Below, piece by piece: positions 1 to 10,395 of a stretch of 64,000 nucleotides of DNA. Each line of letters begins with the position of its first letter. Position 1 is the first letter of the stretch. Source of the stretch: Phaseolus vulgaris (lineage: Eukaryota; Streptophyta; Magnoliopsida; Fabales; Fabaceae); NCBI RefSeq assembly GCF_000499845.2, contig NC_023751.2:12191564-12255563 (forward strand). Direction: 5' to 3'. Made by a program: the position numbers and the translations under genes. Under the pieces are notes generated by a model. The model was not told the DNA's origin. It worked only from the letters and a program-made list of their open reading frames with translations, and did not search any database.

Positions 1-305
1 AACCAAATTGTAGGAAGTAGATATGCTCACAAAGGCCTCGTGGAAATACTGATCTAATGTTGGCTAGATCAATATCTATTTTATTTTAAGAGAATGACAG
101 CATCTCAATAATAGGAAGGATTTCACTCAAGTATTGTATTTTTATTTTATTCTGGTAACTTTGTGATTCCTACTTAATTCTGTAAATATTCTATGTTTCT
201 TGTTTCCTTCTTTATATAATGTATCTCTTCTTTTGAAATAATACGAAGATGAAATCATTTTCTTCATACTCTGTTCATAATTTATGTATCTGATCTGTTG
301 CACAG

Positions 306-629
306 GTATGCCATTGAACTTATTGGGTCTTGGTGCAGGTACAATAATCATGAATCTGCTTTCTTTACTGCTTCTAAGTTTTAATTTTCAGTATTCTATA
401 GTTATGACTATGACATGCTGCATGATGTGGGTAGCCTTTTTTTCTTCAAAACCTTAATCTTACAGTTTACACCTAAAGACTTTTTCTTCAAAGGTACTTG
501 TTGATCACTTTGTAGCAAATCGTTTTCTAATTTATCTATCCTTCTGGTTTGGTTGGTTAGTGCTAGTGCTAATACCTAACCTTATGGGATAGGGTTGACA
601 TCATTAGTCTAACCCCTTCCCTCTAATAA

Positions 630-661
<32 letters not shown>

Positions 662-1059
662 AAGAAACTGCTCTGTTTTTTTTTCCTGACTCAAGTAATG
701 TTGCCATTTGCTATATCTTGATCTTAGTTCCATCTATGGTTTTTATGATTTTAGTTCCACGTTGTTTCAAGTAGTGCTATTTGGATTTCTTTTTTATGTT
801 GAAATATAGTTACTGTCTTTTTTTTTATGAATCAAATATGAATTTTACCTATCAATATCGAATTGGGTATGTTGGATTTAATTTTCAAGGTGGAGGCTGT
901 GGCGTTGGAGTAGGACTTGGTTGGGGGTTTGGTACTGCATTTGGTAGCAAGTATCGATCCTCACGGATCACATTTCAAGGAGTGGAATTTGATAGCAAGG
1001 AGACAGTTAACAGCAAGGAGTTCTCAAAGCCCAGTACAGAAGCTGGAGGTGCACGGTAG
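306..1059 (+). CDS. Small glycine-rich protein, 3' part (probably TGD5-like)
   Basis: Two exons can be joined. A 33-bp exon at 306-338 (acceptor CACAG, donor GTACAA) reads [11 protein letters not shown]. The last exon, 890-1059 (acceptor TTTTCAAG), continues in frame as [19 protein letters not shown] and ends at TAG 1057-1059. The split codon is G|GT. The joined piece has a glycine-rich hydrophobic segment, then a polar tail ([13 protein letters not shown] and onward). Earlier exons and the true start were not found and may lie before the window. TGD5 is a small glycine-rich protein of the ER-to-plastid lipid transfer route; its Arabidopsis locus lies, from memory, beside the syntaxin homologue of the gene at 8164-10395. 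The TGD5 call rests on composition, size and neighbours, not on alignment. It could be another small glycine-rich membrane protein. Confidence 0.55.
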
Positions 1060-2709
1060 CGTTTGTACTTTGTAAATTCCTGGTCGGCCTCTGGAGATAA
1101 ATTGAATTTGTAATAAAAAAGAACCTGTGGAGATTGTGACTTCCTTTCAAATTGTAGCAGTTTTTGGATGATGGTTGCCCTTGGTAAAGAGTTTATGACA
1201 TGAATGATAATGTGATATGTACGCATCTTTTATTTCAAGAAAACTAGTGGTGTGTTTAGAGCCATGGAGTGGAAATAGAGAGGTGTTGCTATTAAATGAG
1301 TTTGTTTGGTAGGATGGAGGCAGGAATCTTAATAGTGTTTTTATACACTTTTTTATTATTTTATTTTGTTTCTACTCTCTTTTTTTCAATATCTTTTCTA
1401 TTTTTCTTTAATAAAAGCTCAGTGTTTACATTATTATTCTATATAAATATTTATAAATTTTCATCTAGTATATTCTTCTTTTCTTTATCAAACGGACTCT
1501 AGGAGAACTAGAAAGAAGAGACTGCAAATAAAGACAAGAAATAAATTTACTTTTGTTTGTTTGTTTTATGAATGTGTAATTTTGATAATTATAAAAATGG
1601 AATTGAAGATTGGATTCTTTAGATTTTTTTTTCAATATTAGAAAAAAATGGTTAATTGTTAATATAGTAATTTCTCAAATAGTGAAATTATAAATTAAAT
1701 ATTTTACCATACAAATATATATACATAATTTAGTAATCAATTATATAAGAGAGGGCTTACAATTTAAAGAAAATTGAAAAGATATATGTATATGTATGTA
1801 TACAAAAAAATTCAAAGCATTCTAAACGTAATCATAAAAATTTTCTGATTCCGTAATGTCATCTCTCTTGATATATCGAGTATAAACATAATACATGATG
1901 TAATTTCATTTATTAATTATCAAAAATGTATAATTCATGTCAAGTTACACAACTTGACACATTTTTAATATAATCAAATTTTTGTATTAACATGGCACAG
2001 TTTCAATATAATCAAATTTCAATTCAAATTCAAGACGTATTTTACTTATTTTAGTAATTACACTGTGAAATTGCAACACGATAATAAAATTCAAAAAATT
2101 CATGAATCTTAACCTATAAGTCACGTTAAATTTATTGTTCTAAAAATAATATACCCACAAATGTATTCCTGTATCCAAAAACTAAACCTTTCCTCAACTT
2201 CTAACTATATAATAAGTGAAACTATAATATATATTTAGTTTGTAGGCTACTTTAGTTAATACTCGCAAACCATAGATTGAGAGATCTTATCATCCCAAGC
2301 ATGTGACTTAGTCCACAAAAATTGGTAGAAATGGAAAATTGGTTGCAACTTTTGGTCTTTACACGTAGTTGGATGATCAATTGAGCAAAAAAATATGTTT
2401 TCAATATATTTGAGAGGAGATATTTGAATGGATGGAAGAGAAGCCTATCATCTCCATGATTTAGTTTTATTTTGTCCCTCACTTCAACTTGACAATTAAT
2501 CATAAAGAATGCCACTTATCATATAAGTCAAAGATAGATTTGGCAGTTATTGATCCACGTGGTGACTGGTAGTTGATAACTCCGGAGGAAGAAAAACACG
2601 TGGTGGTAGAAACGGAAAGTGCAACTTTAACTACCACCATTATATTTTATAAGAATTCAGCACGTACATTTCTTCACTAAAAACTCTTCCATTATTATTA
2701 TTAGCAAGC
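1060..2709. other. Intergenic, AT-rich
   Basis: No gene seen. The first part should hold the 3' untranslated end of the glycine-rich gene. A patch at about 1248-1500 has GTGTGTTTAGAG at one side and an inverted-looking CAAACGGACTCTAG at the other, perhaps an old MITE, not secure. The last 200 bp are the cytochrome b5 promoter. An (AT)n run also lies at 638-661, inside the preceding gene's intron. Confidence 0.5.
2556..2650 (+). promoter_or_regulatory. Cytochrome b5 promoter: two G-boxes and a TATA box
   Basis: Perfect CACGTG words lie at 2556-2561 and 2597-2602. A TATA-like TATATTTTATAA lies at about 2641-2652, some 60 bp before the ATG at 2710. Paired G-boxes this close to a TATA box are typical of bZIP/bHLH-regulated (ABA or light) plant promoters; that role is inferred. 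Confidence 0.5.
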
Positions 2710-3349
2710 ATGGCCGAACCAAGGGTTTTCACCCTCTCACAGGTTTCCCAGCACAAATCCAACAGAGACTGTTGGGTGGTCATCAATGGCAGAGTAAGTA
2801 TACTACCTTCTTACGTTAAACACTCTAAGTCTGAATCAGGTTTTTTCAAGAAAATAAGGTAATTTTTTCTTATTTTTTACTAATATAAGGTAATTTAAAG
2901 AAATACTGACATGATAAGATAAAGTTGTATCAAGATAACACATAACACAGTTGAGTGTAACGAGTTTAAATTGAAGTTATGTTATTAATATAATTTTATA
3001 GGTGTTGGATGTGACAAAGTTTTTGGAGGAACACCCTGGAGGGGAAGAGGTGATTGCAGAAGTGGCTGGGAAGGAAGCGACAAAGCAGTTTGATGCCATT
3101 GGACACAGCAAAGCAGCAGAAAACATGGTACTGAAGTACCAAGTGGGTGTTCTGGAAGGTGCCAAGGTGAAAAAGGTAGACATGAACGATGATGTCGTGG
3201 ACATGGAATCCAACACCAAAGAGATGAGTGCTTTCGTGATCAAAGATGGTGCAAACTATAAGTCCATTTCATTTTACGACCTCTTTGTTCCTCTTCTTGT
3301 TGCTGCTCTCTACTTTGGCTATCGATGCTTCACCATCACTCACTACTAG
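2710..3349 (+). CDS. Cytochrome b5 (ER tail-anchored)
   Basis: Exon 1 is 2710-2793 (donor GTAAGT) and exon 2 is 3002-3349 (acceptor TTTATAG), joined in phase 0 to 143 residues, normal for plant cytochrome b5. The protein starts MAEPRVFTLSQVSQHKS. The haem-binding domain covers about residues 5-80. The axial histidines are H39 in the EEHPGGEE motif and H63 in the DAIGHS motif, with the usual spacing of 24. A linker rich in D, E and K follows. A C-terminal hydrophobic anchor (SFYDLFVPLLVAALYFGYR) is followed by a short polar tail, as in tail-anchored ER forms. It passes electrons to fatty acid desaturases, hydroxylases and P450s on the ER face. The start is the first ATG after the TATA box. Confidence 0.95.
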
Positions 3350-5305
3350 CTCTTCTTATTCCAACTCCTTCATCATCAATGTCTTGGCCTTTAATTCAGA
3401 TTGTTGTTTATTGATTTTCATATTTGACACAATAATGAATGAGTTGTTAAAATAAAGTTAATCAAAATATTTTCTTCTATTTGTTTTTAATCCTTGTAAT
3501 CGATTTTTTATAATATAATATAGTCGTATATGGAGGAATTCACCATTACTAAGTTGTGAAGAAAACTAATATAAAATGTTAAAACATTATTTTTTATCCT
3601 AAAATATGTTTGATTATTTATCTGATTATTTCTTAATTATTATTAAATTTTTTAACTCGCTTAAATTAAAAAAAAAAAAGAGTTTGTATTATTTTAGTTC
3701 TTTAACTTAATAGTTCATTATTATTTTAGTCTCTTGGTTATTTTAAGAGCTAAGAGCCTCTAAACTTGATCATTTACTATTATTTGAATGAGATATAATT
3801 GAAATTTCAAAACTATTTTTAAAACAAATTATGATAAAATAAGAGTAAGTATTTAAGTAACTTGATACATTGACGTAACATCTTCCTATTCATATATAAT
3901 GAATGGTAAAAAAATGACAATAAAAAATATGTTTAGACAATTTTTTATAATTTTTTTTTTCAAAAGACTAAGATCAACTTATGAAAAAAACTTATTAAAA
4001 CATGTTTTAAAAGTTAAAATACTGGAATAAAAAAATGCGTTTTCTAATTTTTTTAAGTATGTATAGTGTAAGTTGGAGATCCAATCAGAGATAATTTTTT
4101 TTATAATATATAAATAGATACTAATCTCATCATATAAATCAACTTTATAAAATTAAATTAAACTTAATTTTTTTTAATAGTATTTTTTTTAAGTAATCAT
4201 TAAAATAAAAGCTTTTGAATTATTTAACAATCTAATGTTTGTGTGAATGAAGTGACGATGAATTCGAGTTGAAACCAGACACAAACTATAAACTTGAGTA
4301 GACTATAGAAAATATCTTGTAAAAATATATTAGATGATGATGAATATTTTATCTATGTATATAAGATATGCAGTTATCCACGTGGAAGTGTGAGGGCTAT
4401 TCCCTATTAACTAACTAAAGAAAGTAGAACTTAACCCATATTATAATAATAGATAATTTGTTATACTTAGGCTTTGTTTGCTTTCCGAGTGAACGTTCAC
4501 TCGGATAAAGAAAACAAAGAATGTTTTAGTTTATTTTTGATGATTTAAGCAGATTGAATGGCGATGATTTTCGAGATGAGAAACAAAAGCAGTCCCTGTG
4601 CCATGCAGACCGCGAAAGTTTGCCAAAATTTATATAAAAAGTGAAAATTATCCTCAATAACTTTTTAAACATATATAAAATAATACTTTATATATTATAT
4701 ATTTATAATATAAATATAATAAAATAATTTATAATAATATAATATAATAGTAATAAATATATTTATATAATAATAATATAAATGTATTTATATAGTAATA
4801 ATAAAAGAAAATAAACTAGTATTATAAATGTAAACTATGAAATAATAATATATTTAAAATAGGAATAATAATAATGATAATAATAATAATAAATTATTAA
4901 CAATAAAAATAAAAATAAATATAAATTACATATTTAATAATAATTAAAATAAATTTATTAAATAATAATATTAACAAAATAAAAGTTAATTTTAATTTTG
5001 ATTTGATTTTGTGAAAATGTTTTTTTAAGAAAATGATAAATTTGTAAACTTACATTTTATATATTTAAAAAAAAAAAAATCTCCTTGCAATCATCCTGTC
5101 ACACACAAACTTCAATAAATTTTTCTCACAAATTCACTCTAATATACATAATCCAAACAACCTCACTTTTTTCACACTTTCTTTTTAAATCACTTTAAAT
5201 CCACTCCCTCAAATCTTCTCCCCAATCCAAACACACCCTAAAGATAAATACATAGCAACCATTATTTTAATATGTATAAGAATAGATCATTTTAGTTATA
5301 TATAC
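3350..5305. other. Intergenic, very AT-rich
   Basis: No coding region recognised. About 4640-4990 is almost pure A/T with TAATAA runs. A Harbinger-like remnant occupies 4474-5238 (separate entry). Confidence 0.5.
4474..5238. mobile_element. Harbinger-like non-autonomous remnant
   Basis: The left end reads GGCTTTGTTTGCTTTCC. The reverse complement of the right end reads GGGTGTGTTTGGATTGGGG. These are imperfect inverted ends of the type common in plant PIF/Harbinger MITEs. The flanks are TTA on the left and TAA on the right, so the 3-bp target duplication is not perfect. The interior is AT-rich with no open frame. Confidence 0.4.
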
Positions 5306-7464
5306 TAGTGTGGTCATGGATTTGATTTTTCAAATTCCAAATTTAGATCCAATCCAAATCCAAATAAATGGATTGGATTTAAAATCCATATCCATTTTAA
5401 CTAGATCAAATTTATTTGGATTTATTTTAAAATCCATTTAAAGTGAATTAAATCAACTTTGTTTGTCAAATACATTAAATCCATTTATTTTGATATGGAC
5501 ACAGACTAACTTGGCTCGAGCTGGCCTAAGCCAACTCAACCTGGACGCGGACCAACTTGACTCGACATCGGCCTGGACTCGAACCACTCGACATCGGCCT
5601 GGACTCAAATGACTCGACATCGGCTCGGCTCGAACAACTCGACATAAGCCCGACCCGAACTACCCGGGCCCAGGCCCATACGACTCGACATTGACTCGGG
5701 CCCGGACCCATTGACATCGACCCGGGGCCGAAGGACTCGACATAATTTCAGGCTCAGACTAATAGACATCAATCCGAGCCCGAACGAATCGACATCGACT
5801 CGGGCCCGGACAACTCGACATCGACCCGGGCCCGGATGACTCGACATCGGCCCAGGCCAGGACGACTCGACATCGACCCAGGCCGGGACAGCATGACCTC
5901 GACATGATCCCACCCGGACGACTCGACATCGGTCCAAGTTCGCTTAGCTCGACATTGGCCCGGGTCTGCACGGCTCGACAAAGGTTCGGGCCCGCCCGGC
6001 TCGAGAACAGCCTTGACTCGGACAACTCTACATTGACCCGGGCCCGGACAACTTGACATCGACCCAGGCCCGAACGACTCGACATCGACCCCGAGCCCGC
6101 TCAACTCGACATCAACCCCGGGCCCGCTCAACTCATAATCGACCTGGGCTCGATTGGATCAACATCGACCCGGGCCCGATCGGCTCGACATCAACCTAGG
6201 CCTGCGCGACTCCATCTCGACCTAGGTCTACATGGCATGACATCAGCCTAGGCCCGGGCGGCTCGACATCGGCCAGAGCCCGCCAAGACGACTAGACATT
6301 GGCCTAGGCTCAGACAACTCAACATCGGTCCGGGCCTGAACGACTCGACATCGGTCGGACCCGCTCGACTTGACATCGATCCAAGTCCGCTCGGCTCAAC
6401 ATCGACCCGGGTTCGCACGACTCAATATTGGTCCGGGCCCGCTCGGCTCGACAACGGCCTTGGCCTGCTCAGCTCGACATCGACCCAGGCTCGGACGACT
6501 CGACATCGGCCCGGACCTGGACGTCTTTACATCGATCTGAGCCCACCCGGAGGTCTCTACATCGATCCGAGCCCACCCGGAGGTCTCTACATCGATCCGA
6601 GCCCACCCGGAGGTCTCTACATCGATCCGAGCCCACCCGAACGACTTAACATCGACCTAGGCCCGGACGTCTCGGCATCATTCCAGGCCTAAGCGACTCG
6701 ACATCGATCAGGCCTGCTCGGCTCGACATCGCTCAGGACCGCTCAACTTGAAATCATGTCGGCCCGCTCGGCTAGACATCGGTCCGGGTTTGCACGACTC
6801 GACATCGAACCGGGCCCTCTCAACTCGACATCAGCCCAGGCCCGCTCGACTCAATATCGGCCTTAGCCTGCTCAGCTCGACTTCGGCCCGAGCCTAGACG
6901 ACTCAACATCGGTCCCAACCCGTTCGACTCGACATCAACCTAGGCCTGCTCGGCTCGACATGGACTCTTGACTGCTCGACTCGACATCGACCCGGGCCTG
7001 CTCGGCTCAATATCGACCTTGGCCTGCTCGGCTTGACATCAATCCGGGCCTACTCGGCTCGACATCGGCTCGGGCCTGCTTTGCTTGATATCAGCCTGGG
7101 CCTGCTCGACTCCATATCGGACTCGAAAGACTCAACTCGATATGGGCATGGACCGACTCGACTAGACATTGGCCTAGGCCAACTCGGCTCAATATCGACC
7201 CCAATCGACTCAGGTCGACTCAATGCGACTTGGGCTCAGACTTTTCGGTTCAACGTGAACTTGGGCCAACTTTGCTAAACCTGGATGAACTTGGATCGGG
7301 CCAAGTCAAAATCCAATCCAAAATGCAATTTGGATAATCCAAAAATGTATCCAATCTATATATAATTCATATCCAATTAAATGGATTGGATTTAAAATCC
7401 AAAAATATGGATTTGGTTAATTATAGATTGGATTTTGTAATTTGGATTTTTTCCCCCACCCTTA
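5306..7464 (+). mobile_element. hAT-like non-autonomous element with GC-rich minisatellite, copy 1
   Basis: The left end starts TAGTGTGGTCATGGA. It is followed by about 190 bp made of permuted GGATTTAAAATCCA-type words. The right end holds similar words and closes with CCCCCACCCTTA, whose complement TAAGGGTGGGGG mirrors the left end. The interior, about 5500-7300, is a CpG-rich degenerate array of about 26-bp units around CTCGACATCGACCCGGG. The flanks are ATATATAC before and ATATATATATAC after, compatible with an 8-bp duplication but in low-complexity sequence. No transposase is present. The other copies (34476, 35810, 55253, 55765) share the same ends. Confidence 0.6.
6521..6640 (+). repeat. 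Four near-perfect 30-bp tandem repeats
   Basis: The unit AGGTCTCTACATCGATCCGA plus GCCCACCCGG occurs at 6551-6580, 6581-6610 and 6611-6640, with a slightly diverged copy at 6521-6550. Because 30 is a multiple of 3, it produces a 10-residue repeat in one frame, which I regard as meaningless. It is the youngest-looking part of the surrounding array. Confidence 0.85.
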
Positions 7465-8163
7465 ATATATATATACATTAATAATAACTACAAAAATAGA
7501 AACGTAACCCATACGATGTACGGGCATTGTTCTAGTTTAACTAAAAAATAGATAAATCGTAATAAAAGGGATTACATCTGTAATGAGTACAAATTTAAAA
7601 GAAAAAACCTGAGAAACAAAAATAAGTTTAATCGAATAAAACTAATACAAAATAATTGAAATAATAGGCTGAGTCTTCCAAAGACTGCTACAACAATTAA
7701 TAAATCTTTATATGTTACTTTAAAAATATATAATCTTTCCATAGCTCTAGACTTAGTATAACAATGAGTTACTTTCATTAGTGCTTAGTAATTGACATGA
7801 ATGAAGATAGAATATTGGCCTCAAATTGTGAATGCAAAGCCAAAATCTTTGGTGGATAACAGAGTTATCGCATCGATGAGAAATTACATTGGTTAGTGTC
7901 CATTCAATTAGTTCTGTACATCTTGATGTGGTCATATAGTACAAAAGCGAAGAGGGAAAAGAACACTCTTCTTGAGACCATTAAAATAGGTGAAAAATGG
8001 ATATACCATGAAGAGAAAAACAGCTAAGAAGTGCTACACTGTGTGTAATGGAAGACTCTAAACAGTAACATATCTCACCTCGAATCAAGGCATCGCTTGT
8101 CCAAACCCGATTCTGTCCGCCGCACTCCACAAAATGATACATAATGTAACAAAATCTTCCTTT
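7465..8163. other. Intergenic between array element and syntaxin gene
   Basis: AT-rich, with no gene recognised. The right part should contain the 3' untranslated region of the minus-strand syntaxin gene. Confidence 0.4.
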
Positions 8164-10395
8164 CTACATCGTGCAAAAAGCAATAAAAACTGCAGGGATA
8201 TCAAAATTGTAAGCAACATATACATACTATTGGAATAGAAAAGTGATGAATTTTCATAACTCTCTTCTCTGTTCTAATTTAAATCTTGTTCTTTCTGATC
8301 TGAATTCACATCAGCATAATGCATAATAAAGTTCAATAAGTTCAAATAACTTGGTGTCTATGTGTGAAATCATGTAGATAGAAAGGAACGAAGAGCACTC
8401 AAAAGCAGCCTTCTGCCTTTCAGGAGTAAAAAGGGGCGAAAATAGTTTCATGATCAAGGAGTTCTGGCGGCCTAAATGGAAAGCATCATCAACACGGTCA
8501 TACCAATTATTAGAATAAAAAAGATGAGGATGGAGGTGCATACATTCCACCAATTTCAAAGCTAAGAAATTGAGAGAATGTTGGTGCATACATTTTTTTT
8601 AAAACACAAACAAAGATCCAGAGCTTACCAATCAGGCAAAGGAGAATAACAGCCCAGATAGTTATTTGAACATGCCGGTTGTATTGCATTTGGTATTGAG
8701 ATCTTTGAAGCTGCCTTTGCAAAGCCCCGTACCACCCGTGGAGTTGCTTATCATAAGATTCATCATAATTACCAAGGCAACTCTTACGTTTTTCATAGTA
8801 TGCATTGATGCCCTTTATTTGCAAAAGTAAACATGAAATATTAATAATTAAGCAAAAAGCATTGAAATACACAAGCAAATCTGTGTTAAAAAACAAAGCA
8901 GCTAAAGCACAAACCCCATTCAATCCAGCTGATTGTAATAGTTCACTATCCGTCTCTTCACAATGATTCACTGGTTTCAGCTTTCGATAACCATTCTTAG
9001 ACCACTTCAACTTAGAGATTGTTCTCACGGAACCAAAAAATCCGGAGAGACTGGCTACCTTGTGCATAGGAATTGCACCGGAAGAACCATTGGAGGAACC
9101 CGATTGTTGGACACCATCAGAAACAGTGATTTTCCAAGAACTAATATCAGCATCAGCACTAGCTGCTCTCCGATGCCCAAGTGACTTTTCCTGTGCTGCA
9201 TCAGACGAACCCCGCGCAGATGAAACATGTAAATCGGTTGAACAATCAGGGAACGAATCTTTGTCAATTAATTGCACATTTTCACCATCTCTGCTGGTAC
9301 ATTTAACAGGGATTTTGCAAACAGAAGCCGATGTTCCCGAGAGAAATGATGCCAGTTCATCACGTTCTCCTTCATCCAGACGGGGCCAAGGCAGAGCTAC
9401 CTTCCTACCCGAATGAACAGGTTCTAGTAACAGATGTTCAACTTTGCTGATCTTGTCACGGATGGCATCAACAAAATCTCGGTGCCTAGTTTTCGCATCC
9501 TCAGTTGAAACTTTACTATAACTTGACCGAGTAGCCCGTTCAAATTCCTCTAACTGCATTAGCCATACAAGTGCAACCACATGCTTAGTTATGATGATAC
9601 AAAATTTGAAACTATATTTACTAAGAGAAACTACCTGCCATTTAGCAGTGCCAAGAGCGGTTTGTAGATCTCGGCGAAGTTCATCAAAGTTCCATTCGGT
9701 GGATGCATCCTTCATTGCGTGAATCCACGTTCTATAGGTAGATTCCATCCTTGAAAACACAATCATAGCATCTCAATAAGAAGAAAATTAGACCCATTAG
9801 ATATGTGGTTCAGTTGGCAACACACGCTGAGAAAGATTTTTATTGCTGATAAAAAAAAAACACGCTGAAAGACTTAAGTTCAATTCCAGCAAAACACATT
9901 CTTGAACAAGAATGACGAGTTTTAACTATGTTGTCGGTCCCTGACCCACAATTAGTTCCATAGCCAACCCAGAGGGTCGAAGCTTACGAGGAAACCTTGA
10001 TCTTGTACGAGAGCCAAAGATTCCCGTAATGGTGGCTAAACATAATAACAAGAAAATGGGAGCAATTCAGGTTTTTTCTTTCAAGATTGTGCACAACAAA
10101 TGAACTTCAAAACCTTAAGCCTTTCAATATCGAGTTCAATGGGAAATAAACGAATAAAAAGGTAGGTATTGGCAAGTGCATTTATTTCACCCCCAAAATG
10201 GAATCACCTGGCAAGATTATATTCTACTATACCTACATTTCATTGGAAAAACAAAATTAAAGATTGGATTAAACATAAAAAAACAAATGGAAAACCCAAT
10301 TGCAAGAACGAGAGATACCTGTCTGAAGATTCCTGAACTTCTTCGGCAGCATTAAAGAAAGGATCTTTTTCCCATCGATCAAAACTGGTAGCCAT
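8164..10395 (-). CDS. Syntaxin/t-SNARE family protein with syntaxin-6-type N-terminal domain
   Basis: Five exons on the minus strand: 10395-10319, 9749-9635, 9553-8915, 8812-8629 and 8189-8164. All junctions fit GT/AG and the frame, giving 346 residues. The start reads MATSFDRWEKDPFFNAAEEV and continues ESSDRMESTYRTW; this helical N-terminal part matches the syntaxin-6 N-terminal type. A long polar, serine-rich middle (exon 3) follows, then a second helical stretch around YGALQRQLQRSQYQMQYNRH. A C-terminal membrane anchor runs ITIWAVILLCLIVFIAFCTM to the stop. The last exon is only 26 bp and completes the anchor. The resemblance is to the Arabidopsis At1g27700 protein (from memory), with a presumed role in Golgi or trans-Golgi vesicle fusion; I could not confirm a complete SNARE heptad motif. 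Confidence 0.85.

Noticed and set aside
1248..1502. Possible MITE with GTGTTTAGAG/CTCTAG-like ends
   Set aside because: The inverted match is short and interrupted, and no target duplication was seen.
5526..7278. Long open frames with serine/arginine-rich repeats on both strands
   Set aside because: They arise from a degenerate 26-bp array with few stop words. The unit is not a multiple of three, so the frame shifts between units, and all frames are similarly open. The same holds for 34766-37128 and 55844-58662.
5500..7300. CRISPR-like spacing of repeats
   Set aside because: Units are contiguous and degenerate, with no unique spacers, no leader and no cas genes, in a plant nuclear context.
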